Part shown: piece by piece, positions 32,524-44,639 of the stretch | Layout: every line of letters starts with the position of its first letter | Position numbering within the stretch: position 1 is the stretch's first letter | From: Actinernus sp. WN-2022 | Taxonomy: Eukaryota; Cnidaria; Anthozoa; Actiniaria; Actinernidae | Direction: 5' to 3' | DNA: 64,000 nucleotides | NCBI GenBank assembly: GCA_030867875.1 | Contig: JAOWCC010001589.1 | Coordinates: 139,721,745 to 139,785,744 of the forward strand | The notes under the pieces: generated by a model | Database searches by the model: none | Told to the model about the DNA's origin: nothing | Seen by the model: only the letters and a program-made list of their open reading frames with translations | Made by a program: the position numbers and the translations under genes

Positions 32524-32811
32524 CTCTGACACGGTAGATGTGAAAGGTCCATCAAACTCATACGCTGTACAGTTATTACAGCATTTCTTGAGAGGGCACG
32601 TAACGTTAGGAGTAGTACAGTGAAACCGAGGAGTCCCCATAGCGAATACCAGTGAATTAAACTGGCCTGCGATTGGAAATACCACCAAGTTCAAACAGAA
32701 GTACATTATTCGTTGATATTTGCCAAATGACCTGACGTGATCGAAAACATCGTCAAACTGGCGGCCCTTTCGAGCATCTTTGGGTCTGTCACTATCAGCC
32801 TTTTCAACCAT
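32524..32811 (-). CDS. SLC22-like transporter, exon 1 (start codon)
   Basis: ATG at 32811, one base after a CTCCTAG that could be a 5'-UTR splice acceptor. The donor is taken at GAG/GTACAG so that SE joins WNLICD of exon 2; the later AG/GTAGAT would create a stop. 96 codons: Lys/Asp-rich start, FDDVFDHVRSFGKYQR, TM1 (MYFCLNLVVFPIAG), then a cysteine-rich extracellular loop with NVT and NCT glycosylation sequons. Confidence 0.88.
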
Positions 32812-33586
32812 CCTAGGAGTTGAACATAAAAAAAAAATCATATAACAAAACAAAGAAACACAGCATATTTATTAAAAGGGAAGAGGATTAATTGGTGGAA
32901 AAAAGGACGTTACTGGGTTATTTTGTAACTTATTCTTCAGAGGTACTATGCGGTTTTCCTTCACCCAATGAGGTCATTTATATTGTTGTGGTTATTAATA
33001 AAGAAAGAACTAAGAAGACACATTAAAATGTTCTGTATTTTTCACATTTGTGGTTTGTGTTCAAAACGAATTTAAGTGGGCTTTGCAAAACATCTCAATG
33101 GCTTTACAAGACTAGTACTTGTGTCTCACCTTCACGTAATAGAGGTAATTTCTTTTGTCGAGGTTATTAAAAAAAGACCAACAACAATAAATATTTTATA
33201 CTGTCAATTAAATAAATGAAGAAAACAAAAGTATCCTCTATAGTGTGAACAGGCTTCGAGCAAGTCGGCACAAAAAATATATATGTGTGAGCCTAACCGT
33301 TACGGTTATGGTTATCCGCGGGCCATCAATCGTATCGTAATTGGCTCGCTTGGTTGACTATTTTTGGATGGAGGCCTCGGTATCCACCGCGCTGCAATTT
33401 GGCACACATCGATTGCATTTGTTTTCAAAAAATCTAATATAAAGCGTTTTTGTTTTGTTTTTATGTACCTGCTTCCTTCTGAACTTTGGATTTTAAAACA
33501 GTTGTACTCCCTAAGGTTTAAGGAAAACGTCGAACTTAAGTCGCGCCGATCCTGTTAAAAATATGGTTCGGTACAAGATCGACTTA
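32812..33586. other. Upstream region of the transporter gene
   Basis: A+T-rich, no TATA box or CpG-rich patch obvious. A promoter or 5'-UTR exon may be here but none can be placed. Confidence 0.35.
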
Positions 33587-33717
33587 AGGCTGATTCTCTT
33601 ATAATCGTCCCGATCGCTTGAACTTTTTGTTCGGTGTGAATCGAAGCATAAATTAATATACAGAACAAAAGAATCAAGCGATCGGGATGATCGGGACGAT
33701 TATACGAGAACCAGCCT
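33587..33717. mobile_element. 131-bp Harbinger-like MITE
   Basis: Inverted repeats AGGCTGATTCTCTTATAATC / complement, with TTA at both flanks (33584-33586, 33718-33720). TTA is the PIF/Harbinger target. Confidence 0.75.
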
Positions 33718-34016
33718 TTAGGGCCCACGTGGCAGAAAACGTCGAACCTATGTCGATCTAATTCACTCGCGGGAACTAACACGTGTCCTGTCGCATTTCA
33801 CTTTTCGCCCGTGGCTAGTGATTTGGCGAAATACAGCGCTCGGTCGAATCTAAGAAGGGCCTTTCTATGGAAAATGATTGTCCAAAACAGAAACAGAGAA
33901 ACAGAAGAATCTATTGTTAACTATACACCAACATGGCGGCTATGACGTAAAATGCAAAGGGCCATTGGCATAAGTGCATGTAACTAGTACTCGAAGTCCA
34001 ACTCGATGATTATTAC

Positions 34017-34352
34017 AAAGGGTTATTACGTGCCCACACACAACCATTATTCAATAAGCTTAAAGTGTTATCTGTTTCAAATATCTACAAGCTTCAGATC
34101 TCATGCTTCATTTTCTCCCATATTAATAAACTATTACCTGTTCCATTGTCCTCTCTATTCAAATTCAATCAGGATTACCATCAACACTATACAAGACACC
34201 GGTCTGACATGCATCACCACTTTCTCAAATACAAATACTCTATTAGATCCCAAGGACCCAACATATGGAATGAGATTCCCTTATCCCTTCGTGAATCACT
34301 ACAACCATACAACCATAAAATGAAATTAAAGACATACTTCCTTTCTCATTGA
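34017..34352 (+). pseudogene. LINE ORF2 C-terminus
   Basis: One frame gives QPLFNKLKVLSVSNIYKLQI, RHRSDMHHHF and GPNIWNEIPLSLRESLQPY, the conserved tail after the reverse transcriptase domain in many invertebrate LINEs. Ends at TGA near 34352. The catalytic part is absent, so it is a truncated insertion. Confidence 0.75.
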
Positions 34353-34722
34353 TTTAATTTATATATTACCTTTTCCTTAATTACGTAATGTGTATTTACA
34401 ACCTCACTCGATTATTGCTACTCCCAGTTTTTGAAGTGATTAGATTATTTATGTAATATTTCTGTTAATTGTGCACATGTAATTTAGTTTAGCTGTGTAA
34501 TGTAGTTTTCTTCTCTCGTATGTTTTTTTTCTTCTTTTTTTTCTTTTTTTTGTCCTCTCAGTCTGCAGTGTAAGAACATTTGATCTAGACAACATACTTT
34601 ATTATTGTAATTGTACGATTCGTCGACCCTTGTCAAATAAGCCACTGGCTTCGACTTTACATCTATCTATTGTAAACATAAAATATATATAGCTCAATAA
34701 ATGTTCAAATGTTCAAAGGGTT
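34017..34722 (+). mobile_element. LINE (non-LTR) 3' fragment
   Basis: A 5'-truncated element holding the last ~110 codons of a reverse-transcriptase ORF, then an A+T-rich 3' region ending in a short repeat tail (aatgttcaaatgttcaaa), as in CR1/L2/RTE-type elements. Confidence 0.75.
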
Positions 34723-37281
34723 CAACATCTACTAAATTAAATAAAGAAAGCGAAATATTTTATTACATTCGCCAATCGATCAGGGAAAACAGAGACTAAT
34801 TGTTGGGTTACCTGTTTTCATAAATGGAAGAAAAAACTTAGATAGAAATATATCATCACTTCATCAGTTTATGCCAATATTTTGACGGCCATCTTGGATC
34901 TTTAATTACATATGGTGACTACTTTGCGCGACTTTAAAGCGAAAAAGCTCATCTACATTACTTTGGTGCAGTCTCACTGACAATGAATTTTGCATTCAAC
35001 CGTTATCTCAGCTTAGAGTTCCTTCTAAATTCCCTCCCACCTTCGTGATTTCACTTTCCGCTTTGTATCAATTGCTACAATTCACGAAACTTCATGGCTT
35101 TATTGTGAATGTAGGTCCGTCTGATTTTTGTCTCAATAAGTTTGAAAGGATTGGCCGAATCATTCCCCGAAGCGCAAGAGAGTGTTGTACTGTGCGGCTA
35201 GCGTTTTCAAAACTTGAACATAAATTAACTCCACACGAATATTGGAAGCATCATCCTGATCTACTGAATATTTTTTTATAATATATTGAGTGTACACATG
35301 AAGTGTATTGAACGAGCAACCTTGGGAACATTATGTTTAGTCTATGAGTTAAAAGCGAAGAAAGAACTACTGTGACCACAGTTTTGTCATTTCAATCCAG
35401 GGGGAGTGGCCTCCCTATATTGATGTGATGGGGTAGCTCGGCGCTCCTGTTAGTGGTCACAATTAACGTAACCGTACGTTTTAGCGGGACCTGTTCTCAC
35501 GAAATTTTAATTTCTTTTACAACGTACAAGTAAGGAATCACTTAGTCAATTTTAATTTATGCGTATCTTTCAGGGGTCAAACTCATTATGGTCCACTCAT
35601 TATGGTCCACCCCCGGGCCTTCAATGTGTTGTCGCTAGCGCACTTGTGAATGGTGGCCGTTTGCCAGGATTGCGTGAAAGGAACTGGCCAGTTGTTGCAG
35701 AATGATAGAATATTTCTACTCAGATTCCTAACTTGAACGAGAAATTTAATGAAAATTGAAATGAATGCATGTGGAACCGACGTGTATGTGGACGATCAAC
35801 TTATGTTCAGTGGGCTTGAAGAAAATAACCTACGCGGGGTAATCAGTTCCGTGAGACAGCCGCGCTGGATTAAATTGCACACTTTAATGATTATCTCTAA
35901 GTATCACGCACATGCGTATCAATTACGTTTTCATGTGGCACGGAATTGCTCTTGGTTATTTACCGTAGTTTTTATATTTTCCAATAAACACGTGGTTTTT
36001 TTAATCATGTGTACAGTACGCAATGTCGGCCGACATATCGGCCGCCATGTCGGTCGACCCATGTCGGTCGACAATTTCATAGGCAATGTTGCCCTCCAGC
36101 CTCACAAACTCTGTTAAATTTCGAGATTTCAGAAAATCATTGTGCTTTCGGTTTGATAATTATTAAGCTGAAACCTACGTCAGTTACTAATTTTGGCATG
36201 CTCTTTTCATTTTGAGCTAGCACCTATACTTTTGATTGACAAAGTCACGTGACCAGTTGTTGCAAAAGGTTCAAGGAACTCATTTAATATGTACATTAGT
36301 TTTTTGTTACATGAATGTTTTGTTGTTTATTTGATTATTTAGTTAGTTGTTTAGCATAATGCTGTACTATAAATGCCAGCATCGGAATTAGGCTTGCCTA
36401 TATTGACACAATAAACCGAAACTGAAACTAAAGCTTTGGTTGAGTATTTGTCCGTCGGCATAACTGTTTGATTTTCGAGTGATTCCCAGTGATCAGAAAT
36501 TTTCGATTGGAGTCGTAAAACCAGTAAAGTCATCCGTATGTAGAGGATAGCGGCATCTCGAGAGTTTTCTGTAACTGAATCCGTGCAGAAGGAAAGCTGA
36601 AACCCAAGATTGAGTAGGAAAATGCGCCGCTCGCTAATTTGTTTTACGTACTTTAACAATTTATAAACTAAGGTTTCAAGGCTAAACTTTTGTTTATTGA
36701 TGTTCCCTTAATACGGCCGGACAAATTATATCAAAACAGTGTTGAATCGTCCATGGAAACACACGCCAACAGACAGAGGCAGAACGTTGAATTCGAGGAG
36801 GGACTTCGCATCACAGTTGCAACCATCGCCGAAGCAATATTATACAAGATGTATTTTGTCGATGGCTTCAAATTTCACTAGAAGTTCCGCCGGGTTACAA
36901 GCTTTAAGTCCCATAGACATGTTTAGCTTCTTCAATCTGTTCATTGATTGTCCCAAAAAATTACAGCTGAAGCTATTGCTGTACTTCTACTAATAGCTCT
37001 ATAAACTAGAATAAGTTGATAGATACTTTTGAATTGAACACTTCTTCATCGCGCCATATCCGCTATTTGTATTAAGTGTCAATCAGATGTCATTTAACAC
37101 CGCTTTAGCCAATCGGAATTTTGCGTCCAAAAATAAACATTAAAACGAAAAACACAGGGTCAGGGGGTTCGTTGCAAGCACTTCCTTCCCTTTTCTCTTC
37201 CCATTCCCCCTTCCCTCCTCTTTCTCTCCTCATTCCCCCTCCGTCCCCCCCTCACCCTGCGCTTGCCATACAGGCTACAAT
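34723..37281. other. No gene recognised
   Basis: Contains a 78-codon open run at 35045-35281 of no recognised family and a small GTCGGCCGAC-rich palindromic patch near 36025-36070. There is a CT-rich simple stretch at 37180-37260. No splice-bounded exon with family similarity was found. Confidence 0.4.
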
Positions 37282-37649
37282 AGGGACCTTAAGCAACCAC
37301 GATGACGACGTATAGGACGACGGTATAAAACAATAGCCTTAATTACAAAATACAATAAATGCACGTGAAAATGCACGCAGTCATCACATTTTGACCGTTC
37401 TCTTAAGAAAACAGAACGTGAAAACATGTTACGGTCAAAAGAGAACACGAACGTAAGAAAGTAAATCACACCGTTTATCGTTCGGCCTGAACGGAACTCT
37501 ATGCTGATCACATATTTCGAAAAAAATCAGGTTATAAAAGGCACCTATAAAGGCAAATAAAGGAAATAGTAAACACCCAATTTCGATAGAAAACACTTTT
37601 CTACGTTCCGTCGTCACAGCCGTCGTCGTCCTGGTTGGTTAAGGTCCCT
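37282..37649. mobile_element. 368-bp Harbinger-like MITE
   Basis: Inverted ends AGGGACCTTAAGCAACCACG and complement, duplication AAT (37279-37281, 37650-37652). The start AGGGA..TTAAG resembles the element at 12840-13089, so they may be relatives. Confidence 0.65.
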
Positions 37650-37652
37650 AAT

Positions 37653-38895
37653 GTCCGCCAAACGAATCTTCGAATAGTCTTCATCAGCAGATAAAATGTT
37701 TACTGGTGAGCGAGGGAGACCCAAGTTTAAAATACCACGTGTACAGTTGGAATTAAAAGATATTTAGAGTTGGCGAAATAGCAAAACATTTCAGTATGGT
37801 TGGTTTATTTTGCGATATAGCCGGGAGCCGTTACCGAGTTTCCCAAGCCAAAGGCTTATGCTTAAGTATTCCGACGAACTCCAGGGGATTGGAATTTAGT
37901 ACGAGTACCGTGGAGGCACTTGATGAAGCCCCTGGATACTCCGCTAAGAATCTTATGGCTTCTTGAAATAGTCTTACAGCTCGACGGTCAAAATTATGTT
38001 CCTTGTCGGCCATGTTTGTACGATAGAGAACTGATAAATTAGATTTGGGCGGGACATAAATTATCAAGTGATGCCCAGCAGCCCAGGCCTACCTTTTTTT
38101 TTTTTTTTAAACGTGTTCCTGAGGGCCATGCCGAATAGGACGTCAACATTTCATAATGCAATTACAATGACTAAATATCACAATCCAATGACTGAACTTC
38201 ATAATGCAACGACTGAACCGCAAGTTTGCATATCGAAACTCAAATATGAATAGCACTTACTAATTTCACCAATGTAAGTTTTAATTGCATAATGCAATAC
38301 AAATATGCCGGACTGCATAATCGAATATCAAAATTGAATATCGCAATGATAAAACTACATGTTTGAATATCACAACACGAATTTCAATGTTGATGGTTTC
38401 CGCACGCCATACAAAACTGTCACACCATAGCTTATGTGTCAATTAACAAATCGCATACATTTTTCCATTGTCAGTAGCTCTACTATACTGATCATAGAAA
38501 TGACATCATAAGATGTTCAAAACTCAAGCGCAGCGTGTTGTTTCACTGCAAAGTTTTGGACATTTTATGGCGTAATTACTATGATTAATAATAGTACTGA
38601 CAATGGAAAGATGTATATGTGTTTTTTTTTACAACAACAAAACGAGAACGTAAATCCGTAATAAACCGCCGTCTGGAGTCGAAAAGTGGCAACGTAAACA
38701 CTTATTGACGACCGAGACATGGCTTAGCTACTCACTGTTTGTTTCAAGTACTTAAAAACATTATGTACATATCCTGAACAGGAGATTAAAAATGACTTGG
38801 CATATTTATTTTTTAACTTGTGTGTTCTAAAAGAGTGGTATGTAATCAACTAAAGTCGATTGAGGTATGCTAACCGTCGTGGAAAGCGAGTAGCA
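37653..38895. other. A+T-rich stretch with simple repeats
   Basis: A T run at 38094-38108, a patch of CATAATGCAA/AATATCACAA words at 38150-38390, and a weak inverted pair (ccattgtcagta / tactgacaatgg) at about 38465 and 38595. No gene. Confidence 0.4.
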
Positions 38896-38928
38896 GCTGA
38901 CGTTTCGAGCGCTAGCCCTTCGTCAGAG
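38896..38928 (-). other. Hammerhead-like, Penelope-associated motif
   Basis: Minus strand: CTCTGACGAAGGGCTAGCGC then TCGAAACGTCAGC. CTGACGA, stem, GAAA and a closing arm that pairs with GACG. Same plan as at 301-335. Confidence 0.35.
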
Positions 38929-38974
38929 CAAAAGAGGAATTGTGGGTGGGGAAACGGTTTATATAATGTCGAGT

Positions 38975-39105
38975 GCATGATTACCGCTGAGGAAACATGT
39001 ACTCGGATCAATTGGGATCAAAGGAAATTGCGCCAATGCATGATTACCGCTAAGGAAACATGTGCTCAGATCAATTGTGATCAAAGAAAAGTGCGCCAAC
39101 AATAG
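38975..39105. repeat. Two-copy 63-bp tandem repeat
   Basis: tgcatgattaccgct...gcgccaa occurs twice with a few differences. Confidence 0.7.
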
Positions 39106-39579
39106 AAATGGTAATAGTTGTAACAGCAAGTGTTGATGAGTAAACTAAGTTCTAAAAGATTTTGGGCAAGTCACAAAAACTAGTACTGACAATGTCGGCC
39201 ACAAATTAGCTGATTTTATGAAGGAAATTAGCTCAGTGAAATGGCCTAAATTTCTTGGGTATTTCAAATCAGAAATTAAAAGTTCTTATTTTAATTCAAG
39301 AATTCTGAGTTCTGAGAGAAATTATCTGTTGTAACCGGCAAAGTCTGAACCATAAATTTGCCAATAAATATATTTCCTCCACTACAAAACCCAAATTTTG
39401 ACAAATGGCACACTACAAGGTAGTGTGACTTACCGATTAACTTCCGCTAGTGATGAAATGCTTGTGGAATCTTCATTTTCTTGTTGTTGGATGAGATTTG
39501 AACTCACAAACGGCCTCGTGAAAGCACTTTGAAATGTAGCCTGAATTTCTATTTGAAATGCTACCAAGTACTGTACCAA

Positions 39580-39705
39580 ACCCGAAATGATCCCGAATCC
39601 GAAATGATCCCCGAACCCGAAATGATCCCCAAAATTGTTCAAGTCGCACCTGAAATGATCCCCGACCCGAAATGATCCCCAATCAGTACCCGAAATGATC
39701 CCGCA
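39580..39705. repeat. Repeated CCCGAAATGATCC motif
   Basis: Six or seven copies of CCGAAATGATCC at irregular 12-30 bp spacing. Confidence 0.75.
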
Positions 39706-40119
39706 ATAAAACTGGGAATAGACTAAAGGATTTTGGACTTTCGGAAGAGCAAAATGTTCGCTAAACTTCTTGCTAAAAGAAATTAAGCTCAAAAGTAAGA
39801 ATGTTTACTAGTATTTTCTAATATAATAGGACAAACCAACACTAGCAACCAACAAACAACCCTTGTCAATCAAACCACGTGACGTCATCGATCACGTGAC
39901 GATCCAATGCATCCTATCTTACCTGTATGTATATTGTCGTGACTGGCTAGTTATTTTTGTTAATTCGTCACTCATCACACGTGTCTATTATACTATTGCC
40001 CAGTTCCCGACAGTGGCCCGCCAGTTAAAACGAAAGACTTGAACAACAGCGCATAAACCGTAAACGGGTCTATTGAACATAGAGAAGAAAGGAAAGGCTG
40101 ATTCAATAGTAGAGTTTTT

Positions 40120-40552
40120 CACCATAGTGAAGTTAGCAGGCTACTCAGCAGGCAACTCGCAAAATAACGTTTCAGTCCATAACTCCGAAACTAAGCATCC
40201 AATCAACACGAAACGTGTACACAAACACAAGTGGCACACAACAAACAATATCACGTGACCAAAACAAATGACGTCATAGGTCACGTGACACATGAGAAAA
40301 TAAGCTATATTTCAAGGAATATAACCAATACAGACTCAATTAATGGTAGACGCATTAATGACTCGACACCAAACTCATATGCTAATCAGATGTGATGACG
40401 TCATAGATCACGTGACAGTAAAGAATATTCCTAATAATAGTACGAAGTATCATTAATACAGACCTGAAATTATCAAATATTGATAAATCATCAAACACTT
40501 ATAACATACGCTAATCAAATGTGATGACGTCATATACCACGTGACTACGTGA
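40120..40552 (+). repeat. Outer left arm of giant element
   Basis: Unique-sequence terminal repeat. Contains three spaced ATGACGTCAT palindromes, each followed 3 bp later by a CACGTG core (40268-40289, 40395-40416, 40524-40545). Confidence 0.85.
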
Positions 40553-43420
40553 ACTAACCACACCCATAATATCAGAAATCGCTGCTTTGTAGATGGACTA
40601 GGCACAGCCATAATATGGGAAATCACGCTGTGTAGATGGACTAGGCATACTCATAATATGGGAAATCGCGCTTTCTAGATGGACTAGCCACAGCCATAAT
40701 ATGGGAAATAGCGCTTTGTAGATGGACTAGCCACAGCCATAATATGGGAAATCACGCTTTGTAGATGGACTAGCCACAGCCATAATATGGGAAATCGCGC
40801 TTTGTAGATGGACTAGGCATACTCATAATATGGGAAATCGCGCTTTGTAGATGGACTAGGCATACTCATAATATGGGAAATCGCGCTTTGTAGAAAGACT
40901 AGCCACAGCCATAATATGGGAAATCGCGCTTTGTAGATGGACTAGCCACAGCCATAATACGAGAAATCGCGCTTTGTAGATGGACTACCCACATCAATAA
41001 TATGGGAAATCGCGCTTTGTAGATGGACTAGGGGTACTCATAATATGGGAAATCGCGCTTTGTAGATGGACTAGCCACATCCATAATATGGGAAATCGCG
41101 CTTTGTAGATGGACTAGGCATACTCATAATATGGGAAATCGCGCTTTGTAGATGGACTAGGCGTACTCATAATATGGGAAATCGCGCTTTGTAGATGGAC
41201 TACCCACATCAATAATATGAGAAATCGCCCTTTGTAGATGGACTAGCCTCAGCCATAATATGGGAAATCGCGCTTTGTAGATGGACTAGGCATACTCATA
41301 ATATGGGACATCGCGCTTTGTAGATGGACTATCCAAACCCATAATATGGGAAATCGCACTTTGTAGATGGACTAGGCATACTCATAATATGGGAACTCGC
41401 GCTTTGTAGATGGACTAGCCACACCCATAATATGAGAAATCGCCCTTTGTAGATGGACTAGCCACATCCATAATATGGGAAATCGCGCTTTGTAGATGGA
41501 CTAGCCACAACCATAATATGGGAAATCGCGCTTTGTAGATGGACTAGCCACAGCCATAATATGGGAAATAGCGCTTTGTAGATGGACTAGCCATAATATG
41601 GGAAATAGCGCTTTGTAGATGGACTAGCCACAGCCATAATATGGGAAATCACGCTTTGTAGATGGACTAGCCACAGCCATAATATGGGAAATCGCGCTTT
41701 GTAGATGGACTAGGCATACTCATAATATGGGAAATCGCGCTTTGTAGATGGACTAGGCATACTCATAATATGGGAAATCGCGCTTTGTAGAAAGACTAGC
41801 CACAGCCATAATATGGGAAATCGCGCTTTGTAGATGGACTAGCCACAGCCATAATACGAGAAATCGCGCTTTGTAGATGGACTACCCACATCAATAATAT
41901 GGGAAATCGCGCATTGTAGATGGACTAGGGGTACTCATAATATGGGAAATCGCGCTTTGTAGATGGACTAGCCACATCCATAATATGGGAAATCGCGCTT
42001 TGTAGATGGACTAGGCATACTCATAATATGGGAAATCGCGCTTTGTAGATGGACTAGGCGTACTCATAATATGGGAAATCGCGCTTTGTAGATGGACTAC
42101 CCACATCAATAATATGAGAAATCGCCCTTTGTAGATGGACTAGCCTCAGCCATAATATGGGAAATCGCGCTTTGTAGATGGACTAGGCATACTCATAATA
42201 TGGGACATCGCGCTTTGTAGATGGACTATCCAAACCCATAATATGGGAAATCGCACTTTGTAGATGGACTAGGCATACTCATAATATGGGAAATCGCGCT
42301 TTGTAGATGGACTAGCCACAGCCATAATATGGGAAATCCCGCTTTGTAGATCGACTAGCCGTACTCATATTATGGGAAATCGCGCTTTGTAGATGGACTA
42401 GCCACATCCATAATATGGGAAATCGCGCTTTGTAGATGGACTAGCCACAGCCATAATATGGGAAATCGCGCTTTGTAGATGGACTAGCCACAGCCATAAT
42501 ATGGGAAATCGCGCTTTGTAGATGCACTAGGGGTACTCATAATATGGGAAATCGCGCTTTGTAGATGGACTAGCCACATCCATAATATGGGAAATCGCGC
42601 TTTGTAGATGGACTAGCCACAGCCATAATACGAGAAATCGCGCTTTGTAGATGGACTACCCACATCAATAATATGGGAAATCGCGCTTTGTAGATGGACT
42701 AGGGGTACTCATAATATGGGAAATCGCGCTTTGTAGATGGACTAGCCACATCCATAATATGGGAAATCGCGCTTTGTAGATGGACTAGGCATACTCATAA
42801 TATGGGAAATCGCGCTTTGTAGATGGACTAGGCATACTCATAATATGGGAAATCGCGCTTTGTAGATGGACTAGGCGTACTCATAATATGGGAAATCGCG
42901 CTTTGTAGATGGACTACCCACATCAATAATATGAGAAATCGCCCTTTGTAGATGGACTAGCCTCAGCCATAATATGGGAAATCGCGCTTTGTAGATGGAC
43001 TAGGCATACTCATAATATGGGACATCGCGCTTTGTAGATGGACTATCCAAACCCATAATATGGGAAATCGCACTTTGTAGATGGACTAGGCATACTCATA
43101 ATATGGGAAATCGCGCTTTGTAGATGGACTAGCCACAGCCATAATATGGGAAATCCCGCTTTGTAGATCGACTAGCCGTACTCATATTATGGGAAATCGC
43201 GCTTTGTAGATGGACTAGCCACATCCATAATATGGGAAATCGCGCTTTGTAGATGGATTAGGGGTACTCATAATATGGGAAATCGCGCTTTGTAGATGGA
43301 CTAGGAGTACTCATAATATGGGAAATCGCGCTTTGTAGATGGACTAGCCACATCCATAATATGGGAAATCGCACTTTGTAGATGGACTATCCACACCCAA
43401 AATATGAGAAATCGCTCAAG
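40553..43420 (+). repeat. 43-bp satellite array, left
   Basis: About 66 tandem copies of a 43-bp unit containing ATAATATGGGAAATCGCGCT and TTGTAGATGGACTAG. Two unit types differ in the last bases (CCACAGCC versus GCATACTC or GGGTACTC). Higher-order repetition: the marker atccaaaccc recurs at 41331, 42228 and 43045 (spacing 897 and 817, about 21 and 19 units). Confidence 0.95.
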
Positions 43421-44639
43421 ACCGGTCTATAAGCATTTCGAAACACGTTAAACCCTGTAGCAATCCTCTCCACGGCACTTTTTCCGTTCTACACATCCCC
43501 CTTCCTCCCCTCTACTACTCCCCTCGGTTCATTATACATATTCCCTCAGTTTACTCGGCTTCCCCTCCAAGCTGCAGTGTTTTCTGTATAGCATCCCGCC
43601 CCTGAAGAGATTGCTATACAGGATACGGTGGACTCACATTGGACTTGCTCTATCCCCTATGAGCTCACTAGGGTCCCCATCCCCTTTAATAGCTATCAAT
43701 ATCTTCGTTATCTATTTATTTATGTATCTATTTATTATATTATATTCATGCCCCCTTCCCGGTTCACAGTCTTGGATTGTTATCTACCGCTAGCCACCTC
43801 CGTCATTTTTCGTCATTTTACGACCCCGAACTAATTACACATAGTTTGCCTTCCCCACTCCTTTCATTCCGCTTTCATCTACGTTTGATACGACCGTTTT
43901 CTTCCGATATATTCCCTTATATTCTCCCACATAAGTACGACTTTACATATTGAGCAATCCCGTAACCGTCCCTTCAGTATATCTGGCATTTCTCAATTCC
44001 CACATTCCTCCACAACAATCAAAGCTCCTCCTCTCCCCAGGCCTAGGCAACCCCTCATTGGTTTATTCTCCCCTTCTGTTACACTACGGATACATTTCCA
44101 CTTTTATGTCCAACTACACATTTACCTTTGATCATAAACGTCACTTTATTCATTTTTTCCTCTGTGTTACCTACAAATTTTATCTTAATTTATCATTTTC
44201 TCACTTATTACCCTGTTTTCAATAACACCAAGATGCACTGCTTTCATTTAATTAGTTATCTATTTTTCCTCCCGGCACACTGCTTCCATGCTTCTCCTCC
44301 TTCAATTTCCTCATTTTCATGGCTTTTCCTTTAGTCCAGGCTCACTCTGCATGTTTTCACAACCAATTATGTTATTCATAATTCACACAGTGTACCCAGT
44401 GTTCACCCTGCCCTGGGATATCCAGTCCTTCCGCTTCTTGATAGTCCTCCTTCCTTTATACTACAACATATTTTACTCCTTTCACCATCATTTATTGCAT
44501 TTTTTCAATCCACTTATCCCCTAATTTCCACCATGCCTCAATTTTCCACATAGTTTTCCACCTATGGTTTCTTCAACAATATTACCCTCCACCCTCCTCT
44601 CTTATCCCCATTCCCTCACCCTTCCTGCTTCACATCCGG
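43421..44639 (+). other. Pyrimidine-rich inner region, no gene
   Basis: Plus strand is strongly C/T-biased with long CTTCCTCCCC-type runs. Open frames here are low-complexity. No exon with a USP Cys box was found. Confidence 0.5.

Larger units (their letters stand above)
737..32811 (-). other. Transcription unit: SLC22-family organic ion transporter (3' end off window)
   Basis: Gene-level entry for the exons at 32524-32811, 32089-32235, 29025-29305, 28434-28676, 13567-13672 (tentative), 13298-13377, 11180-11288 and 737-808. The product should be a 12-span plasma-membrane carrier of the major facilitator superfamily that moves organic cations, anions or carnitine. Family signatures seen: FDDVFDHVRSFGKYQR at the N-terminus, a cysteine-rich first loop, WNLICD, GMMSDGWGRK, VGPKRRTMAG, PESPRWLL, FGRRV, TTVYLITSELFPTVMR and ARVGAILAP. 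Splice phases join cleanly for exons 1-4 and 5-8. Two single-base frame problems (exons 5 and 8), and about 20 residues fewer than expected between TM9 and TM10, mean the gene may be decaying, mis-assembled, or have a missed microexon. Introns 4 and 7 are swollen by nested transposons. The substrate and subfamily member cannot be told from sequence. Confidence 0.85.

Noticed and set aside
35045..35281. 78-codon frame as a gene
   Set aside because: No motif, no splice context, expected length by chance in A+T-rich DNA; left as unassigned.
40553..43420. CRISPR-like regular repeat array
   Set aside because: Units are contiguous 43-bp satellite monomers with no unique spacers; the context is a eukaryotic transposon.
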